A stretch of 64,000 nucleotides of DNA from Flemingiibacterium sp045578725 (lineage in GTDB: Bacteria > Bacillota > Clostridia > Oscillospirales > CAG-272), in NCBI GenBank assembly GCA_045578725.1, contig JAZNKS010000022.1, forward strand, positions 6,047 to 70,046. The letters run 5' to 3'. The notes below the pieces were generated by a model. It searched no databases and was not told the DNA's origin. It saw only the letters and a list, made by a program, of their open reading frames with translations. Numbering within the stretch: the first letter of the stretch is position 1; each line of letters begins with the position of its first letter. Shown here in pieces: positions 25,465 to 34,076 of this stretch. The position numbers and the translations under genes are program-made.

Positions 25465-26349
25465 TTACAGCTTCGCATCAATCCGCGCGGCATAGAAGGA
25501 ATCCGGATGCCGCTTCTTTACATATTCGTGCGGCCCGGCCTCGTCGCGGACAAACGAATTGGAGCCGTCATCCGGGTTCACATGAACCCGGCCGCGCACC
25601 GTGTCATAGCCCGCTGCATCAGCATCTCCGATCAGGCAGAGATCAACCGTCATGGGATCCCAGGACGAGCGGCCGTTTGGCGAGCCGTGGCAGTCAAGCA
25701 CAAATTTCAGCAGGTCGCCCTCGTCAAGATGCGAGCCGGTGATGACCGAATCCCCGGCCTCCCAGCCAAGGAAGGTGATTTTTGTCGGCCACTTCTCGCA
25801 GACGGTCACGCCGCCCCGGATGGAGCGGGGATTGTTGTTGAAATTGTGCTCGCTTCCGAAGCTTTCGTCCTGATAATTGCCGGCCATCATCCAGAGCTTT
25901 TTCACCTTTTCCCGGACGAGCGATATGCCATCCAGCGCCGATATGGAATCCGGCCCGCTTTCCAGCAGAGCCGCCAGGCACTGGGCAAAGCCGATCTCAA
26001 CAAGTTCCACCTTTTCATCGGCGGATGCGAGCAGGCGGCGGAGCATCGGTACCGGCTCCTCAAAGGGAGCGCCGGGAGCAGCACAATTCAGATGCCCGAC
26101 GATATCCTTCTGCAGATGCGGTATGCCGGTAAAATCGGTTGCCGCGGTGTCGGCCGCAATCGGAATATCCGTCAGCCCTTCATTGGCGAGAAAACCCGCA
26201 AGTGAAGCCACGGAATCGGGCGTATAGGCATTCAGAACGATGCCGATCAGGCGAATCTCGCCGGCAAGGTGAGCACGGGCCAGCAGGCGCACGGCGACCA
26301 TATCGTCGCAGTCCGTCCACCAGTCGGTGCCGAGAATGATTTTTCTCAT
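25465..26349 (-). CDS. Nucleoside hydrolase-like protein
   Basis: 294 residues, inosine-uridine nucleoside hydrolase superfamily. The N-terminal calcium-binding pattern reads GTDWWTDCDDMVAVRLL (canonical DTDxGxDD), with IGIVLNAY on the next strand and WMMAGNYQDESFGSEHNFN in the middle, where the family has its N/F-rich active-site segment. The first Asp-Pro-Gly turn is replaced by TDW, so either N-ribohydrolase activity or another glycosidic bond is possible. It lies 7 bp after the YhcH gene and 38 bp before the MBL gene in one operon. ATG at 26349 follows a weak GAGGCGG box. Confidence 0.78.
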   Translation of the reverse strand: MRKIILGTDWWTDCDDMVAVRLLARAHLAGEIRLIGIVLNAYTPDSVASLAGFLANEGLTDIPIAADTAATDFTGIPHLQKDIVGHLNCAAPGAPFEEPVPMLRRLLASADEKVELVEIGFAQCLAALLESGPDSISALDGISLVREKVKKLWMMAGNYQDESFGSEHNFNNNPRSIRGGVTVCEKWPTKITFLGWEAGDSVITGSHLDEGDLLKFVLDCHGSPNGRSSWDPMTVDLCLIGDADAAGYDTVRGRVHVNPDDGSNSFVRDEAGPHEYVKKRHPDSFYAARIDAKL

Positions 26350-26356
26350 AGCCGCC

Positions 26357-26818
26357 TCATTTCAGCGCGGACACGCGGATTTTCATGACGATCTTCCGAA
26401 CCGTCGCGGGCGAATCGATCATCGTGCCGGGACGGTGTGCATCCCCGGGATAGAAGACGGCAAAATCGCCGGCGCGCAGAACAAGCTCCACGCCCCGCTC
26501 GCCCGGATGATAGAGGGCATAATCGGCATCGGCATCGTATTCCTTTGCTGTGGCAAGATCCGCAAGCGGCGCCCAGCCGATCTTTTCTTCGCCCGAAATG
26601 ATATACTGCACGTCGATGTATTTTTCGTGCGCCTCGAAAAGCGAGGTTTCCTTGGTTTCATATTCCTGCACATTGGCAATCAGATCGCGGCCGTCCAGCT
26701 CATAGGAGCCGATGGCGACGGGATTCTCGCGGGTTCCATCGCAGTAATCCAGCGCTCTTTTGATGAGCGTGTCAAGACTTGCATACAGATTTTTGTTGTG
26801 GATATGATCGATAATCAC
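26357..26818 (-). CDS. YhcH/YjgK/YiaL-family sugar-associated cupin protein
   Basis: 153 residues, the usual length of this family (EbgC/YiaL). A single beta-jelly-roll with conserved HEKYIDVQYIISGEEKIGW and FAVFYPGDAHRPG, holding the metal-binding His and Glu residues. Members act as anomerases or isomerases on sugar acids and sialic acid derivatives. GTG at 26818 is the start: GGAGG lies eight bases upstream and the next in-frame start is internal. First gene of the operon transcribed from the promoter at 26860-26888. Confidence 0.88.
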   Translation of the reverse strand: MIIDHIHNKNLYASLDTLIKRALDYCDGTRENPVAIGSYELDGRDLIANVQEYETKETSLFEAHEKYIDVQYIISGEEKIGWAPLADLATAKEYDADADYALYHPGERGVELVLRAGDFAVFYPGDAHRPGTMIDSPATVRKIVMKIRVSALK

Positions 26819-26859
26819 AGAAGCTTCCTCCGGGAATGTATTGGCTTTTCACCGTCTTT

Positions 26860-26888
26860 ATTATACCGCATCGGAAGGAATTTGTAAA
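26860..26888 (-). promoter_or_regulatory. Promoter of the YhcH operon
   Basis: Minus strand TTTACA (26883-26888), 17-bp spacer, TATAAT (26860-26865). It is back to back with the rightward macrodomain promoter, only 19 bp apart, so the two may interfere or share a regulator. Confidence 0.75.
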
Positions 26889-26906
26889 GGGCTTTTCTGA
26901 AAATGC

Positions 26907-26935
26907 TTGACAAACATCGCCCGATGCGGTATACT
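26907..26935 (+). promoter_or_regulatory. Promoter of the macrodomain gene
   Basis: TTGACA (26907-26912), 17-bp spacer, TATACT (26930-26935). The spacer contains CGATGCGG and the opposite promoter's spacer begins CCGCATCG (26866-26873), an inverted repeat that could mark a shared operator. Confidence 0.78.
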
Positions 26936-26968
26936 GTTTTTATCAATATACCTTTACGGGAGGCCGCT

Positions 26969-28132
26969 ATGCCCTACTTTCTTGTCCGCAGCGATATCAC
27001 CAAAATGCAGGTCGATGCCATTGTCAATGCCGCCAACAAATCCCTTCGCGGCGGCGGAGGCGTGGACGGCTGCATCCACCGCGCCGCCGGCCCCGAGCTG
27101 CTGCGCGAATGCATCACACTCGGCGGCTGTGAAACCGGCGAAGCTAAGCTGACCCGCGGCTACCGGCTTCCCTGCCGCTATGTCATCCATACCGTCGGCC
27201 CCATCTGGCACGGCGGTGATCGTGGCGAGCGGGAAGCGCTGATTTCCTGCTATAAGAATTCGCTGACCCTCGCCGTGGAAAATGGATGCGAAAGTGTTGC
27301 CTTCCCGCTGATCTCGGCCGGTGTCTACGGATATCCCAAGGATCAGGCCCTGCAGATCGCCTGCGATACCGTCCGGGAATTTCTGGCCGACCACGATCTG
27401 ACGGTCTACATCGTTCTGTTCGATGCCAAGGCCTTCCGGCTGGCAAAGGAGCTGCATGGCTCCATTCAGAGCTACATCGACGAGCGCTATGTCGATGCCC
27501 ACACCGAGCCGCGCCGGACCGTCCTCGACCGGATTTTCGGGCGGCGTGTGACGAATGCGCCCCCGGATGACGGGGATTTTCTGCCCATCCAAAAAAGGCG
27601 GTCCCGGCGCCCGTCAGCCGGTTCCGCCATGCCCTCCATGCCGCCGAAAACCGGACGGTATGCGGAGGATTTCAGCGAAAACGGTGCACAGGAGGAAACC
27701 GCCTCGGCATCCATGCCCGAGCCCGAGGCTTTCGTCGGTGCCGGGGCATCTTCCCTCCATGAACCAACGCTTGCGGAGCTGGTGAAGCAGGCCGATAAAA
27801 GCTTCACCGAGCGGCTGTTAGCGCTGATTGACGAGAGCGGCATGAGCGATTCCCAGTGCTACAAGAAGGCCAACATCGACCGCAAGCTCTTTTCAAAGAT
27901 CCGCAAGGATAAGCATTACAAGCCGAGCAAAGCGACGGTTCTGGCCTTTGCCATCGCGCTGGAGCTTTCGCTCACCGACACGCAGGCGCTTCTCGGATCG
28001 GCGGGCTTCACCCTCTCGCATTCAAGCAAGGCGGACATCATCATCGAATACTTCATCGCCCGCAAAAATTACAACATCTTTGAAATCAACGAGGCGCTGT
28101 TCGCCTTCGATCAGAATTTGCTCGGCGCTTGA
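26969..28132 (+). CDS. Macrodomain protein with C-terminal helix-turn-helix-like domain
   Basis: 387 residues. The N-terminal 1-165 form an ALC1/YmdB-type macrodomain: ITKMQVDAIVNAANKSL, the ligand loop RGGGGVDGCIHRAAG and the second loop PLISAGVYGYPKDQAL are all intact, indicating binding and probable hydrolysis of ADP-ribose or O-acetyl-ADP-ribose esters. A charged linker (about 185-265) leads to a helical C-terminal domain (about 268-387; TERLLALIDESGMSDSQCYK, then DRKLFSKIRKDKHYKPSKAT) resembling an HTH. ATG at 26969 follows GGGAGG. A vWA gene follows in the same direction with its own promoter. The architecture recurs in Clostridia but I know of no experimental function. Confidence 0.85.
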   Translation: MPYFLVRSDITKMQVDAIVNAANKSLRGGGGVDGCIHRAAGPELLRECITLGGCETGEAKLTRGYRLPCRYVIHTVGPIWHGGDRGEREALISCYKNSLTLAVENGCESVAFPLISAGVYGYPKDQALQIACDTVREFLADHDLTVYIVLFDAKAFRLAKELHGSIQSYIDERYVDAHTEPRRTVLDRIFGRRVTNAPPDDGDFLPIQKRRSRRPSAGSAMPSMPPKTGRYAEDFSENGAQEETASASMPEPEAFVGAGASSLHEPTLAELVKQADKSFTERLLALIDESGMSDSQCYKKANIDRKLFSKIRKDKHYKPSKATVLAFAIALELSLTDTQALLGSAGFTLSHSSKADIIIEYFIARKNYNIFEINEALFAFDQNLLGA

Positions 28133-28188
28133 GTGCTCCGCTGATCCCCGTATAATGCAGAGACTGAATTTGTCGCCTGCGAGGCGAC
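28129..28188 (+). promoter_or_regulatory. Promoter and hairpin before the vWA gene
   Basis: TTGAGT (28129-28134), 16-bp spacer, TATAAT (28151-28156), overlapping the stop codon of the macrodomain gene. A perfect 7-bp hairpin GTCGCCT-GCG-AGGCGAC (28172-28188) follows, then CCCCTTTTCTT, which could terminate the upstream transcript. A second TATAAT at 28210-28215 without a good -35 is closer to the vWA gene. Confidence 0.5.
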
Positions 28189-28254
28189 CACGGCCCCTTT
28201 TCTTCATGGTATAATAGTACCGTAAACAAAACCAATCACACGGAGGTACTGTCC

Positions 28255-28911
28255 ATGAAAAACACCAACAACATCACCGAAATTGTCTTTATCCTTGACC
28301 GGAGCGGCTCCATGAGCGGCCTGGAAGATGACACCGTCGGCGGCTTCAATTCGCTGATCGACAAGCAGAAAAAGGAAGGCGGCGAGGCTTTTGTATCCAC
28401 CGTCCTCTTCAACGGCGAATCGAAGGTGCTCCACGATCGCCTGCCCCTTGAAAAGATCGAACCCATGACCGGGGCCGATTACATCCCGATGGGTTCCACG
28501 GCCATGCTCGATGCCATCGGCGGCGCGATTCACCACATTGGAAACATCCACAAATACGCCCGCCCCGAGGATGTCCCCGCACGCACGCTCTTTGTCATCA
28601 CCACCGACGGCATGGAAAATGCCAGCCGAACCTATTCGCTTGACAAGGTCCGGAAAATGATCGAGCGTCAGAAGGACAAATACGGCTGGGAATTTCTCTT
28701 TCTCGGTGCCAACATCGATGCGGTTAAGACCGCGGCCGGGATCGGCATCTCCCGTCAGCGGGCGGTGAATTTCCACAATGACAGCGAGGGCACCCGTCTC
28801 AACTACGAGGTGGTCGGGGATACCGTCTGCTGTATAGCGCGCGGTGAAGCGATCGCCGCAAACTGGTCGGCACCGATCGAGCAGGATTTCAAAACGCGAA
28901 AAAAGAGATAA
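28255..28911 (+). CDS. vWA-domain protein
   Basis: 218 residues consisting of one von Willebrand factor A domain. The MIDAS motif is complete: DRSGSMSG (DxSxS) at about residues 15-22, the Thr region at GSTAMLDAIGG (about 83-93) and the Asp in VITTDGMENAS (about 118-128). Soluble, no signal peptide or membrane helix. It belongs to the TerY-like stand-alone vWA group that binds partner proteins through a metal ion. GGAGG lies eight bases upstream of the ATG. It follows the macrodomain-HTH gene and ends at a strong terminator, so these two genes form a small module; the partner protein is unknown. Confidence 0.87.
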   Translation: MKNTNNITEIVFILDRSGSMSGLEDDTVGGFNSLIDKQKKEGGEAFVSTVLFNGESKVLHDRLPLEKIEPMTGADYIPMGSTAMLDAIGGAIHHIGNIHKYARPEDVPARTLFVITTDGMENASRTYSLDKVRKMIERQKDKYGWEFLFLGANIDAVKTAAGIGISRQRAVNFHNDSEGTRLNYEVVGDTVCCIARGEAIAANWSAPIEQDFKTRKKR

Positions 28912-28918
28912 TTTACAG

Positions 28919-28953
28919 AAAAAAGCTCCGCACGGGATGTGCGGAGCTTTTTT
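28919..28953. terminator. Bidirectional terminator
   Basis: Perfect 15-bp stem AAAAAAGCTCCGCAC / GTGCGGAGCTTTTTT with loop GGGAT. It closes the vWA transcript from the left and the dipeptidase transcript from the right (stop at 28990). Confidence 0.92.
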
Positions 28954-28989
28954 CATCGGATGATAAAGCGGAACCGTCTGCCGGTTTCC

Positions 28990-30255
28990 TTACAGCGAAG
29001 CCAGCTTCTCGAGCGCCTTTTTGTAAATCCGGCCGGCGCATTCAAGATCCGCCTCGGTCATATATTCGTTCTTCTGATGCTCGGTTTCGGCACTTGTCGG
29101 GAACAGCGGGCCAAAGGCCACGATGCCGGGCATTGCGCGGGCATAGGTGCCGCCGCCCATCGTGAAGGGCTCGGTTTCATCGCCGGTTTCCTCGCGGTAG
29201 GCTTCCATCAGCGTGCGGATGACGGGGCCGTTTTTGTCCATATAGACCGGCGCCTTGTGCTCATCCGCCGACACCGTGATGCCCCAGGGCTCTGCGGCGG
29301 TCTTCATCGCCGCCAATACATCCTCGCCGCTCTTTGTTACGGGATAGCGGATGTCGATAATCATGTGCGCCTTTTCATTTTCCATCCATACCATGCCGAA
29401 ATTCAGGGTCAGCTCGCCCGACTCTTCATCCTTCATCGCACAGCCGCATTTTGCTCCGTCGCAGGCTTCATCAAAGCAGGTACCGATAAATTCGGCCAGC
29501 GGGCAGGACACGCCGGAATCGACGGCCTTCTTCATCACGCGAAGGATCGCATTCTCGCCCTTACAGGGCGTACTGCCGTGCGCACTCTTTCCCTCGGCGG
29601 TGAAGGTTTTTGGGCCGACGGTGATGCTCGCCGCATCGGGAACCATATTGTGGGCCGTGCCGCCGAGCACCGCCTCGCATCCGGGATTGTCCATGACCAG
29701 CTCCATGACGAGAATGCCCTTCTCGCCGTAAACGGCCGGGAAGGAGGCATCCGGCGTGAATCCGAAGGTCGGAAGCTCCTCATGCTTTTTGTAATATTCC
29801 ATATCGACCCATTCGCCCCGCTCCTCGGTCAGACCGAAGAGGATGCGGATCCGGCGATTCAGCTTTTGGCCGGAATCAAGAAGAGCCTTCATGGCATAGA
29901 CCGCCAGCATGGCCGGGCCCTTGTCATCGGTGATGCCGCGGCCGTAAACGCGCTTCTCTCCGTCCACGGTAAGCCGGGTGCATCCGAAGGCGGGATAATC
30001 CCAGCCGCTTCCGGCCGGAACCACATCGAGATGCGCCAGCACGCCGACCATTTCCTCTCCCTCGCCGATCTCGGCCCAGCCCATGAAACGGCCGCACCGT
30101 CCGGTCCTGAAGCCGAAGGAATCGCAGAGGCTGAGCATATAATCGAGCGCCTTTGCCGGCCCCTCGCCGAAGGGATGCTCCGCATCGCCGCTCACAGCGA
30201 CGCTCTCAATGGAAAGAAGGCCCGCAAGAGCCTCATAAAAACCGATGTTGTTCAT
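28990..30255 (-). CDS. pepV: PepV/Sapep-type M20 dipeptidase
   Basis: 421 residues. Metal-dependent M20 peptidase that cleaves dipeptides in the cytoplasm. The first metal motif is VLAHLDVVPAGSGWDYP, the bridging Asp lies in GRGITDDKGPAMLAVYAM, and the general base is in LFGLTEERGEWVDMEY; later GKSAHGSTPCKGENAI belongs to the lid domain. Length is slightly below the usual 460-470. ATG at 30255 is seven bases from AAAGGA; the adjacent ATG at 30258 is possible. Divergent from the superoxide dismutase gene with only about 75 bp between them. Confidence 0.88.
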   Translation of the reverse strand: MNNIGFYEALAGLLSIESVAVSGDAEHPFGEGPAKALDYMLSLCDSFGFRTGRCGRFMGWAEIGEGEEMVGVLAHLDVVPAGSGWDYPAFGCTRLTVDGEKRVYGRGITDDKGPAMLAVYAMKALLDSGQKLNRRIRILFGLTEERGEWVDMEYYKKHEELPTFGFTPDASFPAVYGEKGILVMELVMDNPGCEAVLGGTAHNMVPDAASITVGPKTFTAEGKSAHGSTPCKGENAILRVMKKAVDSGVSCPLAEFIGTCFDEACDGAKCGCAMKDEESGELTLNFGMVWMENEKAHMIIDIRYPVTKSGEDVLAAMKTAAEPWGITVSADEHKAPVYMDKNGPVIRTLMEAYREETGDETEPFTMGGGTYARAMPGIVAFGPLFPTSAETEHQKNEYMTEADLECAGRIYKKALEKLASL

Positions 30256-30271
30256 CATTCTATCCTTTCAC

Positions 30272-30289
30272 GCGGCAGGCTTCTGCCGC
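30272..30289. promoter_or_regulatory. Hairpin between divergent dipeptidase and SOD genes
   Basis: GCGGCAG-GCTT-CTGCCGC, a perfect 7-bp inverted repeat in the short divergent spacer. It could be an operator or leader hairpin. No convincing promoter was identified for either gene in the remaining bases. Confidence 0.4.
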
Positions 30290-30331
30290 ATATGCTGTTT
30301 TGGAACCAATTCTTACTTTTCGGAGGCAAAA

Positions 30332-30985
30332 ATGGCCAACCATTATCCGTTTACCCTTCCCCCGCTTCCATTCGACACGGCGGCTCTGGAGCCGTTTATC
30401 GACCGCCAGACCGTCCGCATCCATCACAAAGACCATCTCGGGGGCTATGTGAACACGCTGAATGCTCTGCTGGCCGGGCTTCCTGCCCTGCAGAATCTTT
30501 CCCTCCTTCAGCTGCTGACACAGCCGCTTGGGGGAAGTACTCCCGCATCAGCCGAAGCGATCCGGCAGAATGCCGGCGGCGTGTACAATCACGTCTTTTA
30601 TTTCAACGGGCTTGCCCCCGCCCCGTATCCGCCGAAGGGACGGCTGGCCGATGCAATCACGGCACGCTGGGGGAGCCTCGCTGACTTTTGGCAGGAGCTG
30701 ACGGATGCGGCCCTCTCGGTGTTCGGCTCTGGCTATGCCTGGCTGGTCAGCGATCGGGCGGGCGAGCTGCTTCTTCTGACAACGGCGAATCAGGACACGC
30801 CGCTCACCGTTTCGGGCACGTTTCCAAGGCGAAGGCTTCCCTTAACGCCCCTGCTCGCCATCGACGTCTGGGAGCACGCTTATTACTTAAAGCATCGGAA
30901 GGCGCGCGATGCGTATCTTGCCGATCTGTCAAATGTCATCAGCTGGCCGGTAATCGAGGCCCGCTATCTGCAGGCGCTCGGCTGA
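30332..30985 (+). CDS. Fe/Mn-family superoxide dismutase
   Basis: 217 residues, slightly longer than typical. It converts superoxide to oxygen and peroxide. All four metal ligands are recognisable: His in RIHHKDHLGGYVNTLN, His in GGVYNHVFYF, and Asp and His in AIDVWEHAYYLKH. No signal peptide. ATG at 30332 is five bases from GGAGG; the longer in-frame reading from 30245 crosses the hairpin. It ends one base before the convergent hemW stop with no terminator between. An oxygen-defence enzyme in an otherwise anaerobic gene set. Iron versus manganese use cannot be decided. Confidence 0.9.
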   Translation: MANHYPFTLPPLPFDTAALEPFIDRQTVRIHHKDHLGGYVNTLNALLAGLPALQNLSLLQLLTQPLGGSTPASAEAIRQNAGGVYNHVFYFNGLAPAPYPPKGRLADAITARWGSLADFWQELTDAALSVFGSGYAWLVSDRAGELLLLTTANQDTPLTVSGTFPRRRLPLTPLLAIDVWEHAYYLKHRKARDAYLADLSNVISWPVIEARYLQALG

Positions 30986-32242
30986 TCAGCATTCCGTGCC
31001 GTCGGCGGCGGACATGATGATGTGGCTCTGCTCATCAAAATCGAGGATGCTCGACAGGATGTAATTGCTGACATACATTCCCCTGGGGGTGAAGGCATAG
31101 CAGTCGCCGTCATAGGTCATGAAGCCGTTGTCGATATAAATCTTCAGTCTTCGGCCGTAGAGCGCATCGAAATTCATGCCGAACCGCCGCTCAAACCGGG
31201 AGGACGAGATGCCCTCCGTCAGCCGCAGGCGGAGCATGATATATTCGCCGATCCGGTCGGCGGGCGTGAGGGGGAACATTTCATCCACCAGCTCGGCGCT
31301 TTTGAAGGAATCGGGCGAGATGGACATTCCGTCATCGGTCAGCATATCGCCGCCGGTGATATCCGCCTCCATCGCATCGATAAAAAGGCCCATATTGCGC
31401 TTGAAGGAGAACCGGGTATCGGCAAAATAGGAGTGCGCAGCGCAGCCGAGGCCCAGGTATTCCTCGCAGTTCCAGTATTTCAGATTGTGGCGGCATTCAA
31501 AGCCGGGGCGGGCGAAATTCGAGATCTCGTACTGCCGATAGCCGGCGGCCTTCAGCATCTCGATGCCCGAAAAATACATCTCGCTTTCGGTATCCTCGTC
31601 GGGCAGAATCAGCGTATCGCGGGTCAGGGCAAAGGGTGTGCCCTCCTCGATGCGCAGACCGTACAGGGAGATATGCTCCGGGGAGAGCTGCGCCGCGTAA
31701 TTGATTGTCCGCGCAAAGCTTTCCGCCGTCTGCATCGGGATGCCGTACATGATGTCGATGTTGATATTCTCAAAGCCGGCCTTACGGGCGGCCAGATAGG
31801 AGGCCTCGAATTCCTCTTTCGTATGAATCCGCGAGAGGCTCCGAAGCTCGCCGTCCTCACCGCTCTGGAGGCCCATGCTCAGCCGGTTCACACCGGCGCG
31901 GCGGTATTTCTGGAGCGTCTGGGCGCTGACGGTTGCCGGATTGCATTCCATCGTGAACTCCGCCCTTCTGGATACGGAGAAGTTGCGGTGGATGCCGGCA
32001 ATCAGCTCGCCCATGCATTTGGCGGGCAGAACGCTCGGCGTTCCGCCGCCGATGAAGACGGTATCGACGGTGTAATGCCGCGCCGCCTTGGAATAATCCT
32101 CCATCTGCAGAAGGAGCGCATCGGTGTAGCGCTGCATGGTTTCCTCATCCGCGCCCGACATCGAATAGAAGTCGCAGTAGGCGCATTTGGACTGGCAGAA
32201 GGGGATGTGAAGATAAAGTCCGAGAGGTTTTCTGTTCATCAT
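30986..32242 (-). CDS. hemW: Radical SAM heme chaperone HemW
   Basis: 418 residues. A radical SAM enzyme homologous to coproporphyrinogen dehydrogenase HemN, but the N-terminal cluster motif FCQSKCAYCDFYS (CxxxCxxC without the extra HemN cysteine) marks HemW, which transfers heme to apoproteins. VFIGGGTPSVLP and the later KYWNCEEYLGLGCAAHSYF are typical. The start ATG overlaps the lepA stop (ATGA), and lepA-hemW is a conserved Firmicutes pair. It abuts the convergent superoxide dismutase gene. Confidence 0.93.
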   Translation of the reverse strand: MMNRKPLGLYLHIPFCQSKCAYCDFYSMSGADEETMQRYTDALLLQMEDYSKAARHYTVDTVFIGGGTPSVLPAKCMGELIAGIHRNFSVSRRAEFTMECNPATVSAQTLQKYRRAGVNRLSMGLQSGEDGELRSLSRIHTKEEFEASYLAARKAGFENINIDIMYGIPMQTAESFARTINYAAQLSPEHISLYGLRIEEGTPFALTRDTLILPDEDTESEMYFSGIEMLKAAGYRQYEISNFARPGFECRHNLKYWNCEEYLGLGCAAHSYFADTRFSFKRNMGLFIDAMEADITGGDMLTDDGMSISPDSFKSAELVDEMFPLTPADRIGEYIMLRLRLTEGISSSRFERRFGMNFDALYGRRLKIYIDNGFMTYDGDCYAFTPRGMYVSNYILSSILDFDEQSHIIMSAADGTEC

Positions 32243-34053
32243 TCGTCCTCTAATTTGAGCACGGCCATGAAGGCCTCGGGCGATACCTCGACGCTGCCGA
32301 GCTGGCGCATCTTCTTCTTGCCCTCCTTCTGCTTTTCCAGCAGCTTCTTCTTACGGGTGATGTCACCGCCGTAGCACTTGGCAAGCACGTCCTTGCGCAT
32401 GGCCTTGACCGTTTCGCGGGCGATGACCTTGCCGCCGATGGCCGCCTGCACCGGCACCTCAAAGAGCTGGCGCGGGATGTTGTCCTTCAGCTTTTCGCAG
32501 ATCTTTCTGGCGCGGCCGTAAGCCTTCTCCTCATGCACGATGAAGGAAAGCGCATCGACGATATCGCCGTTCAAGAGAATATCCAGCTTGACGAGCTTGG
32601 AGGCAACATAGTCGGACAGCTCGTAATCGAGGGAAGCGTAGCCCTTGGAGCGGCTCTTGAGCGCATCGAAGAAATCGTAGATGATCTCGTTCAGCGGGAG
32701 ATTGTAATGAAGCTCCGCGCGGTCGGTGTCAATATAGGTCATGTTGATGAATTCGCCGCGGCGGTCCTGACAGAGATCCATGAGGCCGCCAACGAATTCG
32801 GGCGGGGTGATGATTGAGGCCTTGACCATCGGCTCATAGGCCACCTGAATTTCATCGGGCTGGGGATAGTTGGACGGATTGTCGATATAGACCGTTTCGC
32901 CGTCCTTCTTTTCGATCTTGTAGATAACGCTGGGGGCGGTGGTGATCAGATCCAGATTGAACTCCCGCTCCAGACGCTCCTCGATGATCTCCATATGCAG
33001 AAGACCGAGGAAGCCGCACCGGAAGCCGAATCCCAGCGCCGCCGAGGTTTCCGCCTCAAAGGTGAGCGCCGCATCGTTGAGCTGCAGCTTTTCCAGCGCA
33101 TCCTTCAGATCGCCGTAGTGTGCACCGTCTGCCGGATAGATACCGGCATAGACCATCGGATGAACCTCCTTGAAGCCGGGGAGCGGCTCATTGGCGGGAT
33201 TATCGGCCAGGGTGACCGTATCGCCGACCTGCGTGTCGCCGACCGACTTGATGCTGGCGGTGAAATAGCCGACATCGCCGGCCGCCAGCATCTCGCCCTT
33301 GGCAAGACCGAAGGGCATCAGATGGCCGACCTCGACGATCTCAAACTGGGCACCCGTGGACATGAGCCGGATCCGGTCGCCGGCTTTCAGGGAGCCCTCC
33401 ATGACCCGGATGTTGACCACAACGCCGAGATAGCTGTCATAATAGGAGTCGAAAATGAGGGCGCGCAGGGGCGCATCCTCGTCGCCGTCGGGACAGGGGA
33501 TGTCGGACACAATCTTGTCCAGTACCTGATCGATGTTCAGGCCGGCCTTGGCCGATACGGCGGGACAGCCCTCGGCGGGAATGCCGATGATGTCCTCGAT
33601 CTCGCTCCGGACCTTCTCCACATCGGCGGAGGGCAGGTCGATCTTGTTGATGACCGGCACGATTTCCAGATTGCTGTCGATGGCCAGATACGCGTTGGCC
33701 AGCGTCTGGGCCTCCACGCCCTGGGTGGAATCGACGATCAGCAGAGCGCCCTCGCAGGCATTCAGCGAGCGGGAAACCTCATAGTTGAAGTCCACATGGC
33801 CGGGGGTGTCAATCAGATTCAGCGTGTACATTTCCCCGTCGGGGGCATGATAATCCAGCTTGACCGCGCGGGCCTTGATGGTGATGCCGCGCTCCCGCTC
33901 CAGATCCATGTTGTCCAGCAGCTGCTCCTCCATATCGCGGGTGGCAACGGTGCGGGTGAACTCCAGAATCCGGTCGGCCAGCGTGGATTTGCCGTGGTCG
34001 ATGTGGGCGATGATCGAGAAATTGCGGATTTTTTTCTGTCTTTCGGAAGGCAT
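32239..34053 (-). CDS. lepA: Elongation factor 4 (LepA)
   Basis: 604 residues, the standard length. A translation GTPase with IAHIDHGKSTL (P-loop), RERGITIKA, DTPGHVDF and NKIDLPSAD; the LepA-specific C-terminal domain is present (IGGKVIARETVKAMRKDV and the lysine-rich KKKLLEKQKEGKKKMRQ). It acts on ribosomes during initiation or back-translocation. It lies 23 bp after the M23 peptidase gene and overlaps hemW by 4 bp, so the three form one operon. AAAGGGA precedes the ATG. Confidence 0.97.
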   Translation of the reverse strand: MPSERQKKIRNFSIIAHIDHGKSTLADRILEFTRTVATRDMEEQLLDNMDLERERGITIKARAVKLDYHAPDGEMYTLNLIDTPGHVDFNYEVSRSLNACEGALLIVDSTQGVEAQTLANAYLAIDSNLEIVPVINKIDLPSADVEKVRSEIEDIIGIPAEGCPAVSAKAGLNIDQVLDKIVSDIPCPDGDEDAPLRALIFDSYYDSYLGVVVNIRVMEGSLKAGDRIRLMSTGAQFEIVEVGHLMPFGLAKGEMLAAGDVGYFTASIKSVGDTQVGDTVTLADNPANEPLPGFKEVHPMVYAGIYPADGAHYGDLKDALEKLQLNDAALTFEAETSAALGFGFRCGFLGLLHMEIIEERLEREFNLDLITTAPSVIYKIEKKDGETVYIDNPSNYPQPDEIQVAYEPMVKASIITPPEFVGGLMDLCQDRRGEFINMTYIDTDRAELHYNLPLNEIIYDFFDALKSRSKGYASLDYELSDYVASKLVKLDILLNGDIVDALSFIVHEEKAYGRARKICEKLKDNIPRQLFEVPVQAAIGGKVIARETVKAMRKDVLAKCYGGDITRKKKLLEKQKEGKKKMRQLGSVEVSPEAFMAVLKLEDE

Positions 34054-34076
34054 AGGGATTCCCTTTCTGTGGATGA

